64,000 bases of DNA, taken from assembly GCA_030063045.1 (NCBI GenBank), contig JAQSEB010000077.1:248001-312000 (forward strand), written 5' to 3'. Source of the DNA: Pratylenchus scribneri (lineage: Eukaryota > Nematoda > Chromadorea > Rhabditida > Pratylenchidae). Below are positions 26,391 through 41,700 of this stretch, one piece after another (positions within the stretch are counted from its first letter, which is position 1; each line of letters begins with the position of its first letter). The notes beneath the pieces are model-generated. The model saw only the letters and a program-made list of their open reading frames with translations, was not told the DNA's origin and made no database searches. The translations under genes and the position numbers were made by a program.

Positions 26391-28650
26391 AGCATTTCAT
26401 TTTAGATTTGCAGATAGACTGAATTTTAAATAATTAATCAATAGTAAAATTGAGCCATTAAAAAATTAAAATGAATTCATTTGTGAGACGCCAAGAAATT
26501 CAAAATATTTTGGAAAATTTTATGAATTTATAAAAATAATTTTAGGCAATTCATTTGTGATTTGCAGATAGTCGGAATTTTAAATAATTAATCAATAGTA
26601 AAATTGAGCCATTAAAAAATTAAAATGAATTCATTTGTGAGACGCCAAGAAATTCAAAATATTTTGGAAAATTTTATGAATTTGTAAAAATAATTTTAGG
26701 CAATTCATTTGTGATTTGCAGATAGACTGAATTTTAAATAATTAATTAATATCAAAAATTAGTCATTAAAAAATTAAAATGAATTCATTTGTGAGACGCC
26801 AAGAAATTCAAAAAATACATGCAAAATTTTTAAAATTTTATGAATTCATAAAAATAATTCTAGGCAATTCATTTGTGATTTGCAGATAGACTGAATTTTA
26901 AATAATTAATTAATATCAAAAATTAGGCATTAAAAAATTAAAATGAATTCATTTGTGAGACGCCAAGAAATTCAAAAAAATTCAGGAAAAATTTTTAAAA
27001 TTTTATGAATTCATAAAAATAATTTTAGGCAATTCATTTGTGATTTGCAGATAGACTGAATATTAAATAATTAATTAATATCAAAAATTAGTCATTAAAA
27101 AATTAAAATGAATTCATTTGTGAGACGCCAAGAAATTCAAAAAAATTCAGGAAAAATTTTTAAAATTTTATGAATTCATAAAAATAATTTTAGGCAATTC
27201 ATTTGTGATTTGCAGATAGGCTGAATATTAAATAATTAATTAATATCAAAAATTAGTCATTAAAAAATTAAAATGAATTCATTTGTGAGACGCCAAGAAA
27301 TTCAAAAAAATTCAGGAAAAATTTTTAAAATTTTATGAATTTTTATAAATAATTTTAGGCAATTCATTTGTGATTTGCAGATAGGCTGAATATTAAATAA
27401 TTAATTAATATCAAAAATTAGTCATTAAAAAATTAAAATGAATTCATTTGTGAGACGCCAAGAAATTCAAAAAAATTCAGGAAAAATTTTTAAAATTTTA
27501 TGAATTTATAAAAATAATTTTAAGCATTTCATTTTAGATTTGCAGATAGACTGAATTTTAAATAATTAATCAATAGTAAAATTGAGCCATTAAAAAATTA
27601 AAATGAATTCATTTGTGAGACGCCAAGAAATTCAAAATATTTTGGAAAATTTTATGAATTTATAAAAATAATTTCAGGCAATTCATTTGTGATTTGCAGA
27701 TAGTCGGAATTTTAAATAATTAATCAATAGTAAAATTGAGCCATTAAAAAATTAAAATGAATTCATTTGTGAGACGCCAAGAAATTCAAAATATTTTGGA
27801 AAATTTTATGAATTTATAAAAATAATTTTAGGCAATTCATTTGTGATTTGCAGATAGACTGAATTTTAAATAATTAATTAATATCAAAAATTAGTCATTA
27901 AAAAATTAAAATGAATTCATTTGTGAGACGCCAAGAAATTCAAAAAATACATGCAAAATTTTTAAAATTTTATGAATTCATAAAAATAATTCTAGGCAAT
28001 TCATTTGTGATTTGCAGATAGACTGAATTTTAAATAATTAATTAATATCAAAAATTAGGCATTAAAAAATTAAAATGAATTCATTTGTGAGACGCCAAGA
28101 AATTCAAAAAAATTCAGGAAAAATTTTTAAAATTTTATGAATTCATAAAAATAATTTTAGGCAATTCATTTGTGATTTGCAGATAGACTGAATATTAAAT
28201 AATTAATTAATATCAAAAATTAGTCATTAAAAAATTAAAATGAATTCATTTGTGAGACGCTAAGAAATTCAAAAAAATTCAGGAAAAATTTTTAAAATTT
28301 TTTGAATTCATAAAAATAATTCTAGGCAATTCATTTGTGATTTGCAGATAGACTGAATTTTAAATAATTAATTAATATCAAAAATTAGGCATTAAAAAAT
28401 TAAAATGAATTCATTTGTGAGACGCCAAGAAATTCAAAATATTTTGGAAAATTTTATGAATTCATAAAAATAATTTTAGGCAATTCATTTGTGATTTGCA
28501 GATAGGCTGAATATTAAATAATTAATTAATATCAAAAATTAGTCATTAAAAAATTAAAATGAATTCATTTGTGAGACGCCAAGAAATTCAAAAAAATTCA
28601 GGAAAAATTTTTAAAATTTTATGAATTTATAAAAATAATTTTAAGCATTT
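26391..28650. repeat. Higher-order repeat of about 1.12-1.13 kb
   Basis: The marker AGCATTTCATTTTAGATTTG, preceded by a B front, occurs at 26391, 27523 and 28644 (spacings 1132 and 1121 bp). Each is followed by the same order of C-type monomers with TAGTCGGAATTTT, then a monomer with ATACATGCAAAA and TTCTAGGC, then B units. The spacing differs by 11 bp because single units carry small indels or a longer or shorter front. Confidence 0.7.
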
Positions 28651-29649
28651 CATTTTAGATTTGCAGATAGACTGAATTTTAAATAATTAATCAATAGTAA
28701 AATTGAGCCATTACAAAATTAAAATGAATTCATTTGTGAGACGCCAAGAAATTCAAAATATTTTGGAAAATTTTATGAATTTATAAAAATAATTTTAGGC
28801 AATTCATTTGTGATTTGCAGATAGTCGGAATTTTAAATAATTAATCAATAGTAAAATTGAGCCATTAAAAAATTAAAATGAATTCATTTGTGAGACGCCA
28901 AGAAATTCAAAATATTTTGGAAAATTTTATGAATTTATAAAAATAATTTTAGGCAATTCATTTGTGATTTGCAGATAGACTGAATTTTAAATAATTAATT
29001 AATATCAAAAATTAGTCATTAAAAAATTAAAATGAATTCATTTGTGAGACGCCAAGAAATTCAAAAAATACATGCAAAATTTTTAAAATTTTATGAATTC
29101 ATAAAAATAATTCTAGGCAATTCATTTGTGATTTGCAGATAGACTGAATTTTAAATAATTAATTAATATCAAAAATTAGGCATTAAAAAATTAAAATGAA
29201 TTCATTTGTGAGACGCCAAGAAATTCAAAAAAATTCAGGAAAAATTTTTAAAATTTTATGAATTCATAAAAATAATTTTAGGCAATTCATTTGTGATTTG
29301 CAGATAGACTGAATATTAAATAATTAATTAATATCAAAAATTAGTCATTAAAAAATTAAAATGAATTCATTTGTGAGACGCCAAGAAATTCAAAAAAATT
29401 CAGGAAAAATTTTTAAAATTTTATGAATTCATAAAAATAATTTTAGGCAATTCATTTGTGATTTGCAGATAGGCTGAATATTAAATAATTAATTAATATT
29501 AAAAATTAGTCATTAAAAAATTAAAATGAATTCATTTGTGAGACGCCAAGAAATTCAAAAAAATTCAGGAAAAATTTTTAAAATTTTATGAATTTTTATA
29601 AATAATTTTAGGCAATTCATTTGTGATTTGCAGATAGGCTGAATATTAA

Positions 29650-31240
29650 ATAATTAATTAATATCAAAAATTAGTCATTAAAAAATTAAAATGAATTCAT
29701 TTGTGAGACGCCAAGAAATTCAAAAAAATTCAGGAAAAATTTTTAAAATTTTATGAATTTTTATAAATAATTTTAGGCAATTCATTTGTGATTTGCAGAT
29801 AGGCTGAATATTAAATAATTAATTAATATCAAAAATTAGTCATTAAAAAATTAAAATGAATTCATTTGTGAGACGCCAAGAAATTCAAAAAAATTCAGGA
29901 AAAATTTTTAAAATTTTATGAATTCATAAAAATAATTCTAGGCAATTCATTTTTGATTTGCAGATAGACTGAATTTTAAATAATTAATTAATATCAAAAA
30001 TTAGTCATTAAAAAATTAAAATGAATTCATTTGTGAGACGCCAAGAAATTCAAAAAAATTCAGGAAAAATTTTTAAAATTTTATGAATTCATAAAAATAA
30101 TTTTAGGCAATTCATTTGTGATTTGCAGATAGACTGAATATTAAATAATTAATTAATATCAAAAATTAGTCATTAAAAAATTAAAATGAATTCATTTGTG
30201 AGACGCCAAGAAATTCAAAAAAATTCAGGAAAAATTTTTAAAATTTTATGAATTTTTATAAATAATTCTAGGCAATTCATTTGTGATTTGCAGATAGACT
30301 GAATATTAAATAATTAATTAATATCAAAAATTAGTCATTAAAAAATTAAAATGAATTCATTTGTGAGACGCCAAGAAATTCAAAAAAATTCAGGAAAAAT
30401 TTTTAAAATTTTATGAATTCATAAAAATAATTCTAGGCAATTCATTTGTGATTTGCAGATAGACTGAATTTTAAATAATTAATTAATATCAAAAATTAGT
30501 CATTAAAAAATTAAAATGAATTCATTTGTGAGACGCCAAGAAATTCAAAAAAATTCAGGAAAAATTTTTAAAATTTTATGAATTTTTATAAATAATTTTA
30601 GGCAATTCATTTGTGATTTGCAGATAGGCTGAATATTAAATAATTAATTAATATCAAAAATTAGTCATTAAAAAATTAAAATGAATTCATTTGTGAGACG
30701 CCAAGAAATTCAAAAAAATTCAGGAAAAATTTTTAAAATTTTATGAATTCATAAAAATAATTCTAGGCAATTCATTTTTGATTTGCAGATAGACTGAATT
30801 TTAAATAATTAATTAATATCAAAAATTAGTCATTAAAAAATTAAAATGAATTCATTTGTGAGACGCCAAGAAATTCAAAAAAATTCAGGAAAAATTTTTA
30901 AAATTTTATGAATTCATAAAAATAATTTTAGGCAATTCATTTGTGATTTGCAGATAGACTGAATATTAAATAATTAATTAATATCAAAAATTAGTCATTA
31001 AAAAATTAAAATGAATTCATTTGTGAGACGCCAAGAAATTCAAAAAAATTCAGGAAAAATTTTTAAAATTTTATGAATTTTTATAAATAATTCTAGGCAA
31101 TTCATTTGTGATTTGCAGATAGACTGAATATTAAATAATTAATTAATATCAAAAATTAGTCATTAAAAAATTAAAATGAATTCATTTGTGAGACGCCAAG
31201 AAATTCAAAAAAATTCAGGAAAAATTTTTAAAATTTTATG
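29650..31240. repeat. Higher-order repeat, period 825 bp (5 x 165)
   Basis: The rare variant CATTTTTGATTTGCAG is at 29948 and 30773, and the AATTTTTATAAATAATTCTA variant is at 30251 and 31076. Both pairs are exactly 825 bp apart. The match fails near 31246, where TTCTAGG becomes TTTTAGG, so nearly two copies are present. Confidence 0.75.
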
Positions 31241-34200
31241 AATTCATAAAAATAATTTTAGGCAATTCATTTGTGATTTGCAGATAGACTGAATATTAAA
31301 TAATTAATTAATATCAAAAATTAGTCATTAAAAAATTAAAATGAATTCATTTGTGAGACGCCAAGAAATTCAAAAAAATTCAGGAAAAATTTTTAAAATT
31401 TTATGAATTCATAAAAATAATTTTAGGCAATTCATTTGTGATTTGCAGATAGACTGAATATTAAATAATTAATTAATATCAAAAATTAGTCATTAAAAAA
31501 TTAAAATGAATTCATTTGTGAGACGCCAAGAAATTCAAAAAAATTCAGGAAAAATTTTTAAAATTTTATGAATTCATAAAAATAATTTTAGGCAATTCAT
31601 TTGTGATTTGCAGATAGACTGAATATTAAATAATTAATTAATATCAAAAATTAGTCATTAAAAAATTAAAATGAATTCATTTGTGAGACGCCAAGAAATT
31701 CAAAAAAATTCAGGAAAAATTTTTAAAATTTTATGAATTCATAAAAATAATTTTAGGCAATTCATTTGTGATTTGCAGATAGACTGAATATTAAATAATT
31801 AATTAATATCAAAAATTAGTCATTAAAAAATTAAAATGAATTCATTTGTGAGACGCCAAGAAATTCAAAAAAATTCAGGAAAAATTTTTAAAATTTTATG
31901 AATTTTTATAAATAATTTTAGGCAATTCATTTGTGATTTGCAGATAGGCTGAATATTAAATAATTAATTAATATCAAAAATTAGTCATTAAAAAATTAAA
32001 ATGAATTCATTTGTGAGACGCCAAGAAATTCAAAAAAATTCAGGAAAAATTTTTAAAATTTTATGAATTTTTATAAATAATTTTAGGCAATTCATTTGTG
32101 ATTTGCAGATAGGCTGAATATTAAATAATTAATTAATATCAAAAATTAGTCATTAAAAAATTAAAATGAATTCATTTGTGAGACGCCAAGAAATTCAAAA
32201 AAATTCAGGAAAAATTTTTAAAATTTTATGAATTCATAAAATTAATTCTAGTCAATTCATTTGTGATTTGCAGATAGACTGAATTTTAAATAATTAATTA
32301 ATATCAAAAATTAGTCATTAAAAAATTAAAATGAATTCATTTGTGAGACGCCAAGAAATTCAAAAAAATTCAGGAAAAATTTTTAAAATTTTATGAATTC
32401 ATAAAAATAATTTTAGGCAATTCATTTGTGATTTGCAGATAGACTGAATATTAAATAATTAATTAATATCAAAAATTAGTCATTAAAAAATTAAAATGAA
32501 TTCATTTGTGAGACGCCAAGAAATTCAAAAAAATTCAGGAAAAATTTTTAAAATTTTATGAATTCATAAAAATAATTTTAGGCAATTCATTTGTGATTTG
32601 CAGATAGACTGAATATTAAATAATTAATTAATATCAAAAATTAGTCATTAAAAAATTAAAATGAATTCATTTGTGAGACGCCAAGAAATTCAAAAAAATT
32701 CAGGAAAAATTTTTAAAATTTTATGAATTCATAAAAATAATTTTAGGCAATTCATTTGTGATTTGCAGATAGACTGAATATTAAATAATTAATTAATATC
32801 AAAAATTAGTCATTAAAAAATTAAAATGAATTCATTTGTGAGACGCCAAGAAATTCAAAAAAATTCAGGAAAAATTTTTAAAATTTTATGAATTCATAAA
32901 AATAATTTTAGGCAATTCATTTGTGATTTGCAGATAGACTGAATATTAAATAATTAATTAATATCAAAAATTAGTCATTAAAAAATTAAAATGAATTCAT
33001 TTGTGAGACGCCAAGAAATTCAAAAAAATTCAGGAAAAATTTTTAAAATTTTATGAATTCATAAAAATAATTCTAGGCAATTCATTTGTGATTTGCAGAT
33101 AGACTGAATTTTAAATAATTAATTAATATCAAAAATTAGTCATTAAAAAATTAAAATGAATTCATTTGTGAGACGCCAAGAAATTCAAAAAAATTCAGGA
33201 AAAATTTTTAAAATTTTATGAATTTTTATAAATAATTTTAGGCAATTCATTTGTGATTTGCAGATAGGCTGAATATTAAATAATTAATTAATATCAAAAA
33301 TTAGTCATTAAAAAATTAAAATGAATTCATTTGTGAGACGCCAAGAAATTCAAAAAAATTCAGGAAAAATTTTTAAAATTTTATGAATTTTTATAAATAA
33401 TTTTAGGCAATTCATTTGTGATTTGCAGATAGGCTGAATATTAAATAATTAATTAATATCAAAAATTAGTCATTAAAAAATTAAAATGAATTCATTTGTG
33501 AGACGCCAAGAAATTCAAAAAAATTCAGGAAAAATTTTTAAAATTTTATGAATTTTTATAAATAATTTTAGGCAATTCATTTGTGATTTGCAGATAGGCT
33601 GAATATTAAATAATTAATTAATATCAAAAATTAGTCATTAAAAAATTAAAATGAATTCATTTGTGAGACGCCAAGAAATTCAAAAAAATTCAGGAAAAAT
33701 TTTTAAAATTTTATGAATTTTTATAAATAATTCTAGGCAATTCATTTGTGATTTGCAGATAGACTGAATTTTAAATAATTAATTAATATCAAAAATTAGT
33801 CATTAAAAAATTAAAATGAATTCATTTGTGAGACGCCAAGAAATTCAAAAAAATTCAGGAAAAATTTTTAAAATTTTATGAATTCATAAAAATAATTCTA
33901 GGCAATTCATTTGTGATTTGCAGATAGACTGAATTTTAAATAATTAATTAATATCAAAAATTAGTCATTAAAAAATTAAAATGAATTCATTTGTGAGACG
34001 CCAAGAAATTCAAAAAAATTCAGGAAAAATTTTTAAAATTTTATGAATTCATAAAAATAATTTTAGGCAATTCATTTGTGATTTGCAGATAGACTGAATA
34101 TTAAATAATTAATTAATATCAAAAATTAGTCATTAAAAAATTAAAATGAATTCATTTGTGAGACGCCAAGAAATTCAAAAAAATTCAGGAAAAATTTTTA

Positions 34201-37200
34201 AAATTTTATGAATTCATAAAAATAATTCTAGGCAATTCATTTGTGATTTGCAGATAGACTGAATTTTAAATAATTAATTAATATCAAAAATTAGTCATTA
34301 AAAAATTAAAATGAATTCATTTGTGAGACGCCAAGAAATTCAAAAAAATTCAGGAAAAATTTTTAAAATTTTATGAATTTTTATAAATAATTTTAGGCAA
34401 TTCATTTGTGATTTGCAGATAGGCTGAATATTAAATAATTAATTAATATCAAAAATTAGTCATTAAAAAATTAAAATGAATTCATTTGTGAGACGCCAAG
34501 AAATTCAAAAAAATTCAGGAAAAATTTTTAAAATTTTATGAATTTTTATAAATAATTTTAGGCAATTCATTTGTGATTTGCAGATAGACTGAATATTAAA
34601 TAATTAATTAATATCAAAAATTAGTCATTAAAAAATTAAAATGAATTCATTTGTGAGACGCCAAGAAATTCAAAAAAATTCAGGAAAAATTTTTAAAATT
34701 TTATGAATTCATAAAAATAATTCTAGGCAATTCATTTGTGATTTGCAGATAGACTGAATTTTAAATAATTAATTAATATCAAAAATTAGTCATTAAAAAA
34801 TTAAAATGAATTCATTTGTGAGACGCCAAGAAATTCAAAAAAATTCAGGAAAAATTTTTAAAATTTTATGAATTTTTATAAATAATTTTAGGCAATTCAT
34901 TTGTGATTTGCAGATAGGCTGAATATTAAATAATTAATTAATATCAAAAATTAGTCATTAAAAAATTAAAATGAATTCATTTGTGAGACGCCAAGAAATT
35001 CAAAAAATACATGCAAAATTTTTAAAATTTTATGAATTCATAAAAATAATTTTAGGCAATTCATTTGTGATTTGCAGATAGACTGAATTTTAAATAATTA
35101 ATTAATATCAAAAATTAGTCATTAAAAAATTAAAATGAATTCATTTGTGAGACGCCAAGAAATTCAAAAAAATTCAGGAAAAATTTTTAAAATTTTATGA
35201 ATTCATAAAAATAATTTTAGGCAATTCATTTGTGATTTGCAGATAGACTGAATTTTAAATAATTAATTAATATCAAAAATTAGGCATTAAAAATTAAAAT
35301 GAATTCATTTGTGAGACGCCAAGAAATTCAAAAAAATTCAGGAAAAATTTTTAAAATTTTATGAATTCATAAAAATAATTTTAGGCAATTCATTTGTGAT
35401 TTGCAGATAGACTGAATATTAAATAATTAATTAATATCAAAAATTAGTCATTAAAAAATTAAAATGAATTCATTTGTGAGACGCCAAGAAATTCAAAAAA
35501 TACATGCAAAATTTTTAAAATTTTATGAATTCATAAAAATAATTTTAGGCATTTTATTTTAGATTTGCAGATAGTCGGAATTTTAAATAATTAATCAATA
35601 GTAAAATTGAAGCATTAAAAAATTAAAATGAATTCATTTGTGAGACGCCAAGAAATTCAAAAAAATTCAGGAAAAATTTTTAAAATTTTATGAATTTATA
35701 AAAATAATTTTAAGCATTTCATTTTAGATTTGCAGATAGACTGAATTTTAAATAATTAATCAATAGTAAAATTGAGCCATTAAAAAATTAAAATGAATTC
35801 ATTTGTTAGACGCCAAGAAATTCAAAAAAATTCAGGTAAAATTTTTAAAATTTTATGAATTTATATAAATAATTTTAGGCAATTCATTTGTGATTTGCAG
35901 ATAGTCGGAATTTTAAATAATTAATCAATAGTAAAATTGAGCCATTAAAAAATTAAAATGAATTCATTTGTGAGACGCCAAGAAATTCCAAAAATACATG
36001 CAAAATTTTTTAAATTTTATGAATTCATAAAAATAATTTTAGGCAATTCATTTGTGATTTGCAGATAGACTGAATATTAAATAATTAATTAATATCAATA
36101 ATTAGTCATTAAAAAATTAAAATGAATTCATTTGTGAGACGCCAAGAAATTCAAAAAATACATGCAAAATTTTTTAAATTTTATGAATTCATAAAAATAA
36201 TTTTAGGCAATTCATTTGTGATTTGCAGATAGGCTGAATATTAAATAATTAATTAATATCAAAAATTAGTCATTAAAAAATTAAAATGAATTCATTTATG
36301 AGACGCCAAGAAATTCAAAAAATACATGCAAAATTTTTTAAATTTTATGAATTCATAAATTTTAGGCAATTCATTTGTGATTTGCAGATAGACTGAATTT
36401 TAAATAATTAATTAATATCAAAATTAGTCATTAAAAAATTAAAATGAATTCATTTGTGAGACGCCAAGAAATTCAAAAAAATTCAGGAAAAATTTTTAAA
36501 ATTTTATGAATTTATAAAAATAATTTTAAGCATTTCATTTTAGATTTGCAGATAGACTGAATTTTAAATAATTAATCAATAGTAAAATTGAGCCATTAAA
36601 AAATTAAAATGAATTCATTTGTGAGACGCCAAGAAATTCAAAATATTTTGGAAAATTTTATGAATTTATAAAAATAATTTTAGGCATTTCATTTTAGATT
36701 TGCAGATAGACTGAATTTTAAATAATTAATCAATAGTAAAATTGAGCCATTAAAAAATTAAAATGAATTCATTTGTGAGACGCCAAGAAATTCAAAATAT
36801 TTTGGAAAATTTTATGAATTTATAAAAATAATTTTAGGCATTTCATTTTAGATTTGCAGATAGACTGAATTTTAAATAATTAATCAATAGTAAAATTGAG
36901 CCATTAAAAAATTAAAATGAATTCATTTGTGAGACGCCAAGAAATTCAAAAAAATTCAGGAAAAATTTTTAAAATTTTATGAATTTATAAAAATAATTTT
37001 AGGCAATTCATTTGTGATTTGCAGATAGTCGGAATTTTAAATAATTAATCAATAGTAAAATTGAGCCATTAAAAAATTAAAATGAATTCATTTGTGAGAC
37101 GCCAAGAAATTCAAAATATTTTGGAAAATTTTATGAATTTATAAAAATAATTTTAAGCATTTCATTTTAGATTTGCAGATAGACTGAATTTTAAATAATT

Positions 37201-38720
37201 AATCAATAGTAAAATTGAGCCATTAAAAAATTAAAATGAATTCATTTGTGAGACGCCAAGAAATTCAAAATATTTTGGAAAATTTTATGAATTTATAAAA
37301 ATAATTTTAGGCAATTCATTTGTGATTTGCAGATAGTCGGAATATTAAATAATTAATTAATATCAAAAATTAATCATTAAAAAATTAAAATGAATTCATT
37401 TGTGAGACGCCAAGAAATTCAAAAAATACATGCAAAATTTTTTAAATTTTATGAATTCATAAAAATAATTTTAGGCAATTCATTTGTGATTTGCAGATAG
37501 TCGGAATTTTAAATAATTAATCAATAGTAAAATTGAGCCATTAAAAAATTAAAATGAATTCATTTGTGAGACGCCAAGAAATTCAAAAAAATTCAGGTAA
37601 AATTTTTAAAATTTTATGAATTTATATAAATAATTTTAGGCAATTCATTTGTGATTTGCAGATAGTCGGAATTTTAAATAATTAATCAATAGTAAAATTG
37701 AGCCATTAAAAAATTAAAATGAATTCATTTGTGAGACGCCAAGAAATTCAAAAAAATTCAGGTAAAATTTTTAAAATTTTATGAATTTATATAAATAATT
37801 TTAGGCAATTCATTTGTGATTTGCAGATAGTCGGAATTTTAAATAATTAATCAATAGTAAAATTGAGCCATTAAAAAATTAAAATGAATTCATTTGTGAG
37901 ACGCCATACGCCAAGAAATTCAAAAAAATTTAGGAAAAATTTTTAAAATTTTATGAATTTATAAAAATAATTTTAAGCATTTCATTTTAGATTTGCAGAT
38001 AGTCGGAATTTTAAATAATTAATCAATAGTAAAATTGAAGCATTAAAAAATTAAAATGAATTCATTTGTTAGACGCCAAGAAATTCAAAAAAATTCAGGT
38101 AAAATTTTTAAAATTTTATGAATTTATATAAATAATTTTAGGCAATTCATTTGTGATTTGCAGATAGTCGGAATTTTAAATAATTAATCAATAGTAAAAT
38201 TGAGCCATTAAAAAATTAAAATGAATTCATTTGTGAGACGCCAAGAAATTCAAAATATTTTGGAAAATTTTATGAATTTATAAAAATAATTTTAGGCAAT
38301 TCATTTGTGATTTGCAGATAGACTGAATATTAAATAATTAATTAATATCAAAAATTAGTCATTAAAAAATTAAAATGAATTCATTTGTGAGACGCCAAGA
38401 AATTCAAAAAAATTCAGGTAAAATTTTTAAAATTTTATGAATTTATATAAATAATTTTAGGCAATTCATTTGTGATTTGCAGATAGTCGGAATTTTAAAT
38501 AATTAATCAATAGTAAAATTGAGCCATTAAAAAATTAAAATGAATTCATTTGTGAGACGCCAAGAAATTCAAAAAATACATGCAAAATTTTTTAAATTTT
38601 ATGAATTCATAAAAATAATTTTAGGCAATTCATTTGTGATTTGCAGATAGACTGAATTTTAAATAATTAATTAATATCAAAAATTAGTCATTAAAAAATT
38701 AAAATGAATTCATTTGTGAG

Positions 38721-41700
38721 ACACCAAGAAATTCAAAAAATACATGCAAAATTTTTTAAATTTTATGAATTCATAAAAATAATTTTAGGCAATTCATTTG
38801 TGATTTGCAGATAGACTGCATATTAAATAATTAATTAATATCAAAAATTAGTCATTAAAAAATTAAAATGAATTCATTTGTGAGACGCCAAGAAATTCAA
38901 AAAAATTCAGGAAAAATTTTTAAAATTTTATGAATTCATAAAAATAATTTTAGGCAATTCATTTGTGATTTGCAGATAGACTGAATTTTAAATAATTAAT
39001 TAATATCAAAAATTAGTCATTAAAAAATTAAAATGAATTCATTTGTGAGACGCCAAGAAATTCAAAAAATACATGCAAAATTTTTTAAATTTTATGAATT
39101 CATAAAAATAATTTTAGGCAATTCATTTGTGATTTGCAGATAGACTGAATATTAAATAATTAATTAATATCAAAATTAGTCATTAAAAAATTAAAATGAA
39201 TTCATTTGTGAGACGCCAAAAAATTCAAAAAATACATGCAAAATTTTTTAAATTTTATGAATTCATAAAAATAATTTTAGGCAATTCATTTGTGATTTGC
39301 AGATAGTCGGAATTTTAAATAATTAATCAATAGTAAAATTGAGCCATTAAAAAATTAAAATGAATTCATTTGTGAGACGCCAAGAAATTCAAAAAATACA
39401 TGCAAAATTTTTTAAATTTTATGAATTCATAAAAATAATTTTAGGCAATTCATTTGTGATTTGCAGATAGACTGAATTTTAAATAATTAATTAATATCAA
39501 AAATTAGTCATTAAAAAATTAAAATGAATTCATTTGTGAGACGCCAAGAAATTCAAAAAAATTCAGGTAAAATTTTTAAAATTTTATGAATTTATATAAA
39601 TAATTTTAGGCAATTCATTTGTGATTTGCAGATAGTCGGAATTTTAAATAATTAATCAATAGTAAAATTGAGCCATTAAAAAATTAAAATGAATTCATTT
39701 GTGAGACGCAAAGAAATTCAAAAAATACATGCAAAATTTTTTAAATTTTATGAATTCATAAAAATAATTTTAGGCAATTCATTTGTGATTTGCAGATAGA
39801 CTGAATTTTAAATAATTAATTAATATCAAAAATTAGTCATTAAAAAATTAAAATGAATTCATTTGTGAGACACCAAGAAATTCAAAAAATACATGCAAAA
39901 TTTTTTAAATTTTATGAATTCATAAAAATAATTTTAGGCAATTCATTTGTGATTTGCAGATAGACTGCATATTAAATAATTAATTAATATCAAAAATTAG
40001 TCATTAAAAAATTAAAATGAATTCATTTGTGAGACGCCAAGAAATTCAAAAAAATTCAGGAAAAATTTTTAAAATTTAATGAATTCATAAAAATAATTTT
40101 AGGCAATTCATTTGTGATTTGCAGATAGACTGAATTTTAAATAATTAATTAATATCAAAAATTAGTCATTAAAAAATTAAAATGAATTCATTTGTGAGAC
40201 GCCAAGAAATTCAAAAAATACATGCAAAATTTTTTAAATTTTATGAATTCATAAAAATAATTTTAGGCAATTCATTTGTGATTTGCAGATAGACTGAATA
40301 TTAAATAATTAATTAATATCAAAATTAGTCATTAAAAAATTAAAATGAATTCATTTGTGAGACGCCAAAAAATTCAAAAAATACATGCAAAATTTTTTAA
40401 ATTTTATGAATTCATAAAAATAATTTTAGGCAATTCATTTGTGATTTGCAGATAGACTGAATTTTAAATAATTAATCAATAGTAAAATTGAGCCATTAAA
40501 AAATTAAAATGAATTCATTTGTGAGACGCCAAGAAATTCAAAATATTTTGGAAAATTTTATGAATTCATAAAAATAATTTTTGGCAATTCATTTGTGATT
40601 TGCAGATAGTCGGAATTTTAAATAATTAATCAATAGTAAAATTGAGCCATTAAAAAATTAAAATGAATTCATTTGTGAGACGCCAAGAAATTCAAAATAT
40701 TTTGGAAAATTTTTTGAATTTATAAAAATAATTTTAGGCAATTCATTTGTGATTTGCAGATAGACTGAATATTAAATAATTAATTAATATCAAAAATTAG
40801 TCATTAAAAAATTAAAATGAATTCATTTGTGAGACGCCAAGAAATTCAAAAAAATTCAGGTAAAATTTTTAAAATTTTATGAATTTATATAAATAATTTT
40901 AGGCAATTCATTTGTGATTTGCAGATAGTCGGAATTTTAAATAATTAATCAATAGTAAAATTGAGCCATTAAAAAATTAAAATGAATTCATTTGTGAGAC
41001 GCCAAGAAATTCAAAAAATACATGCAAAATTTTTTAAATTTTATGAATTCATAAAAATAATTTTAGGCAATTCATTTGTGATTTGCAGATAGACTGCATA
41101 TTAAATAATTAATTAATATCAAAAATTAGTCATTAAAAAATTAAAATGAATTCATTTGTGAGACGCCAAGAAATTCAAAAAAATTCAGGAAAAATTTTTA
41201 AAATTTTATGAATTCATAAAAATAATTTTAGGCAATTCATTTGTGATTTGCAGATAGACTGAATTTTAAATAATTAATTAATATCAAAAATTAGTCATTA
41301 AAAAATTAAAATGAATTCATTTGTGAGACGCCAAGAAATTCAAAAAATACATGCAAAATTTTTTAAATTTTATGAATTCATAAAAATAATTTTAGACAAT
41401 TCATTTGTGATTTGCAGATAGATTGAATATTAAATAATTAATTAATATCAAAAATTAGTCATTAAAAAATTAAAATGAATTCATTTGTGAGACACCAAGA
41501 AATTCAAAAAATACATGCAAAATTTTTTAAATTTTATGAATTCATAAAAATAATTTTAGGCAATTCATTTGTGATTTGCAGATAGACTGCATATTAAATA
41601 ATTAATTAATATCAAAAATTAGTCATTAAAAAATTAAAATGAATTCATTTGTGAGACGCCAAGAAATTCAAAAAAATTCAGGAAAAATTTTTAAAATTTA

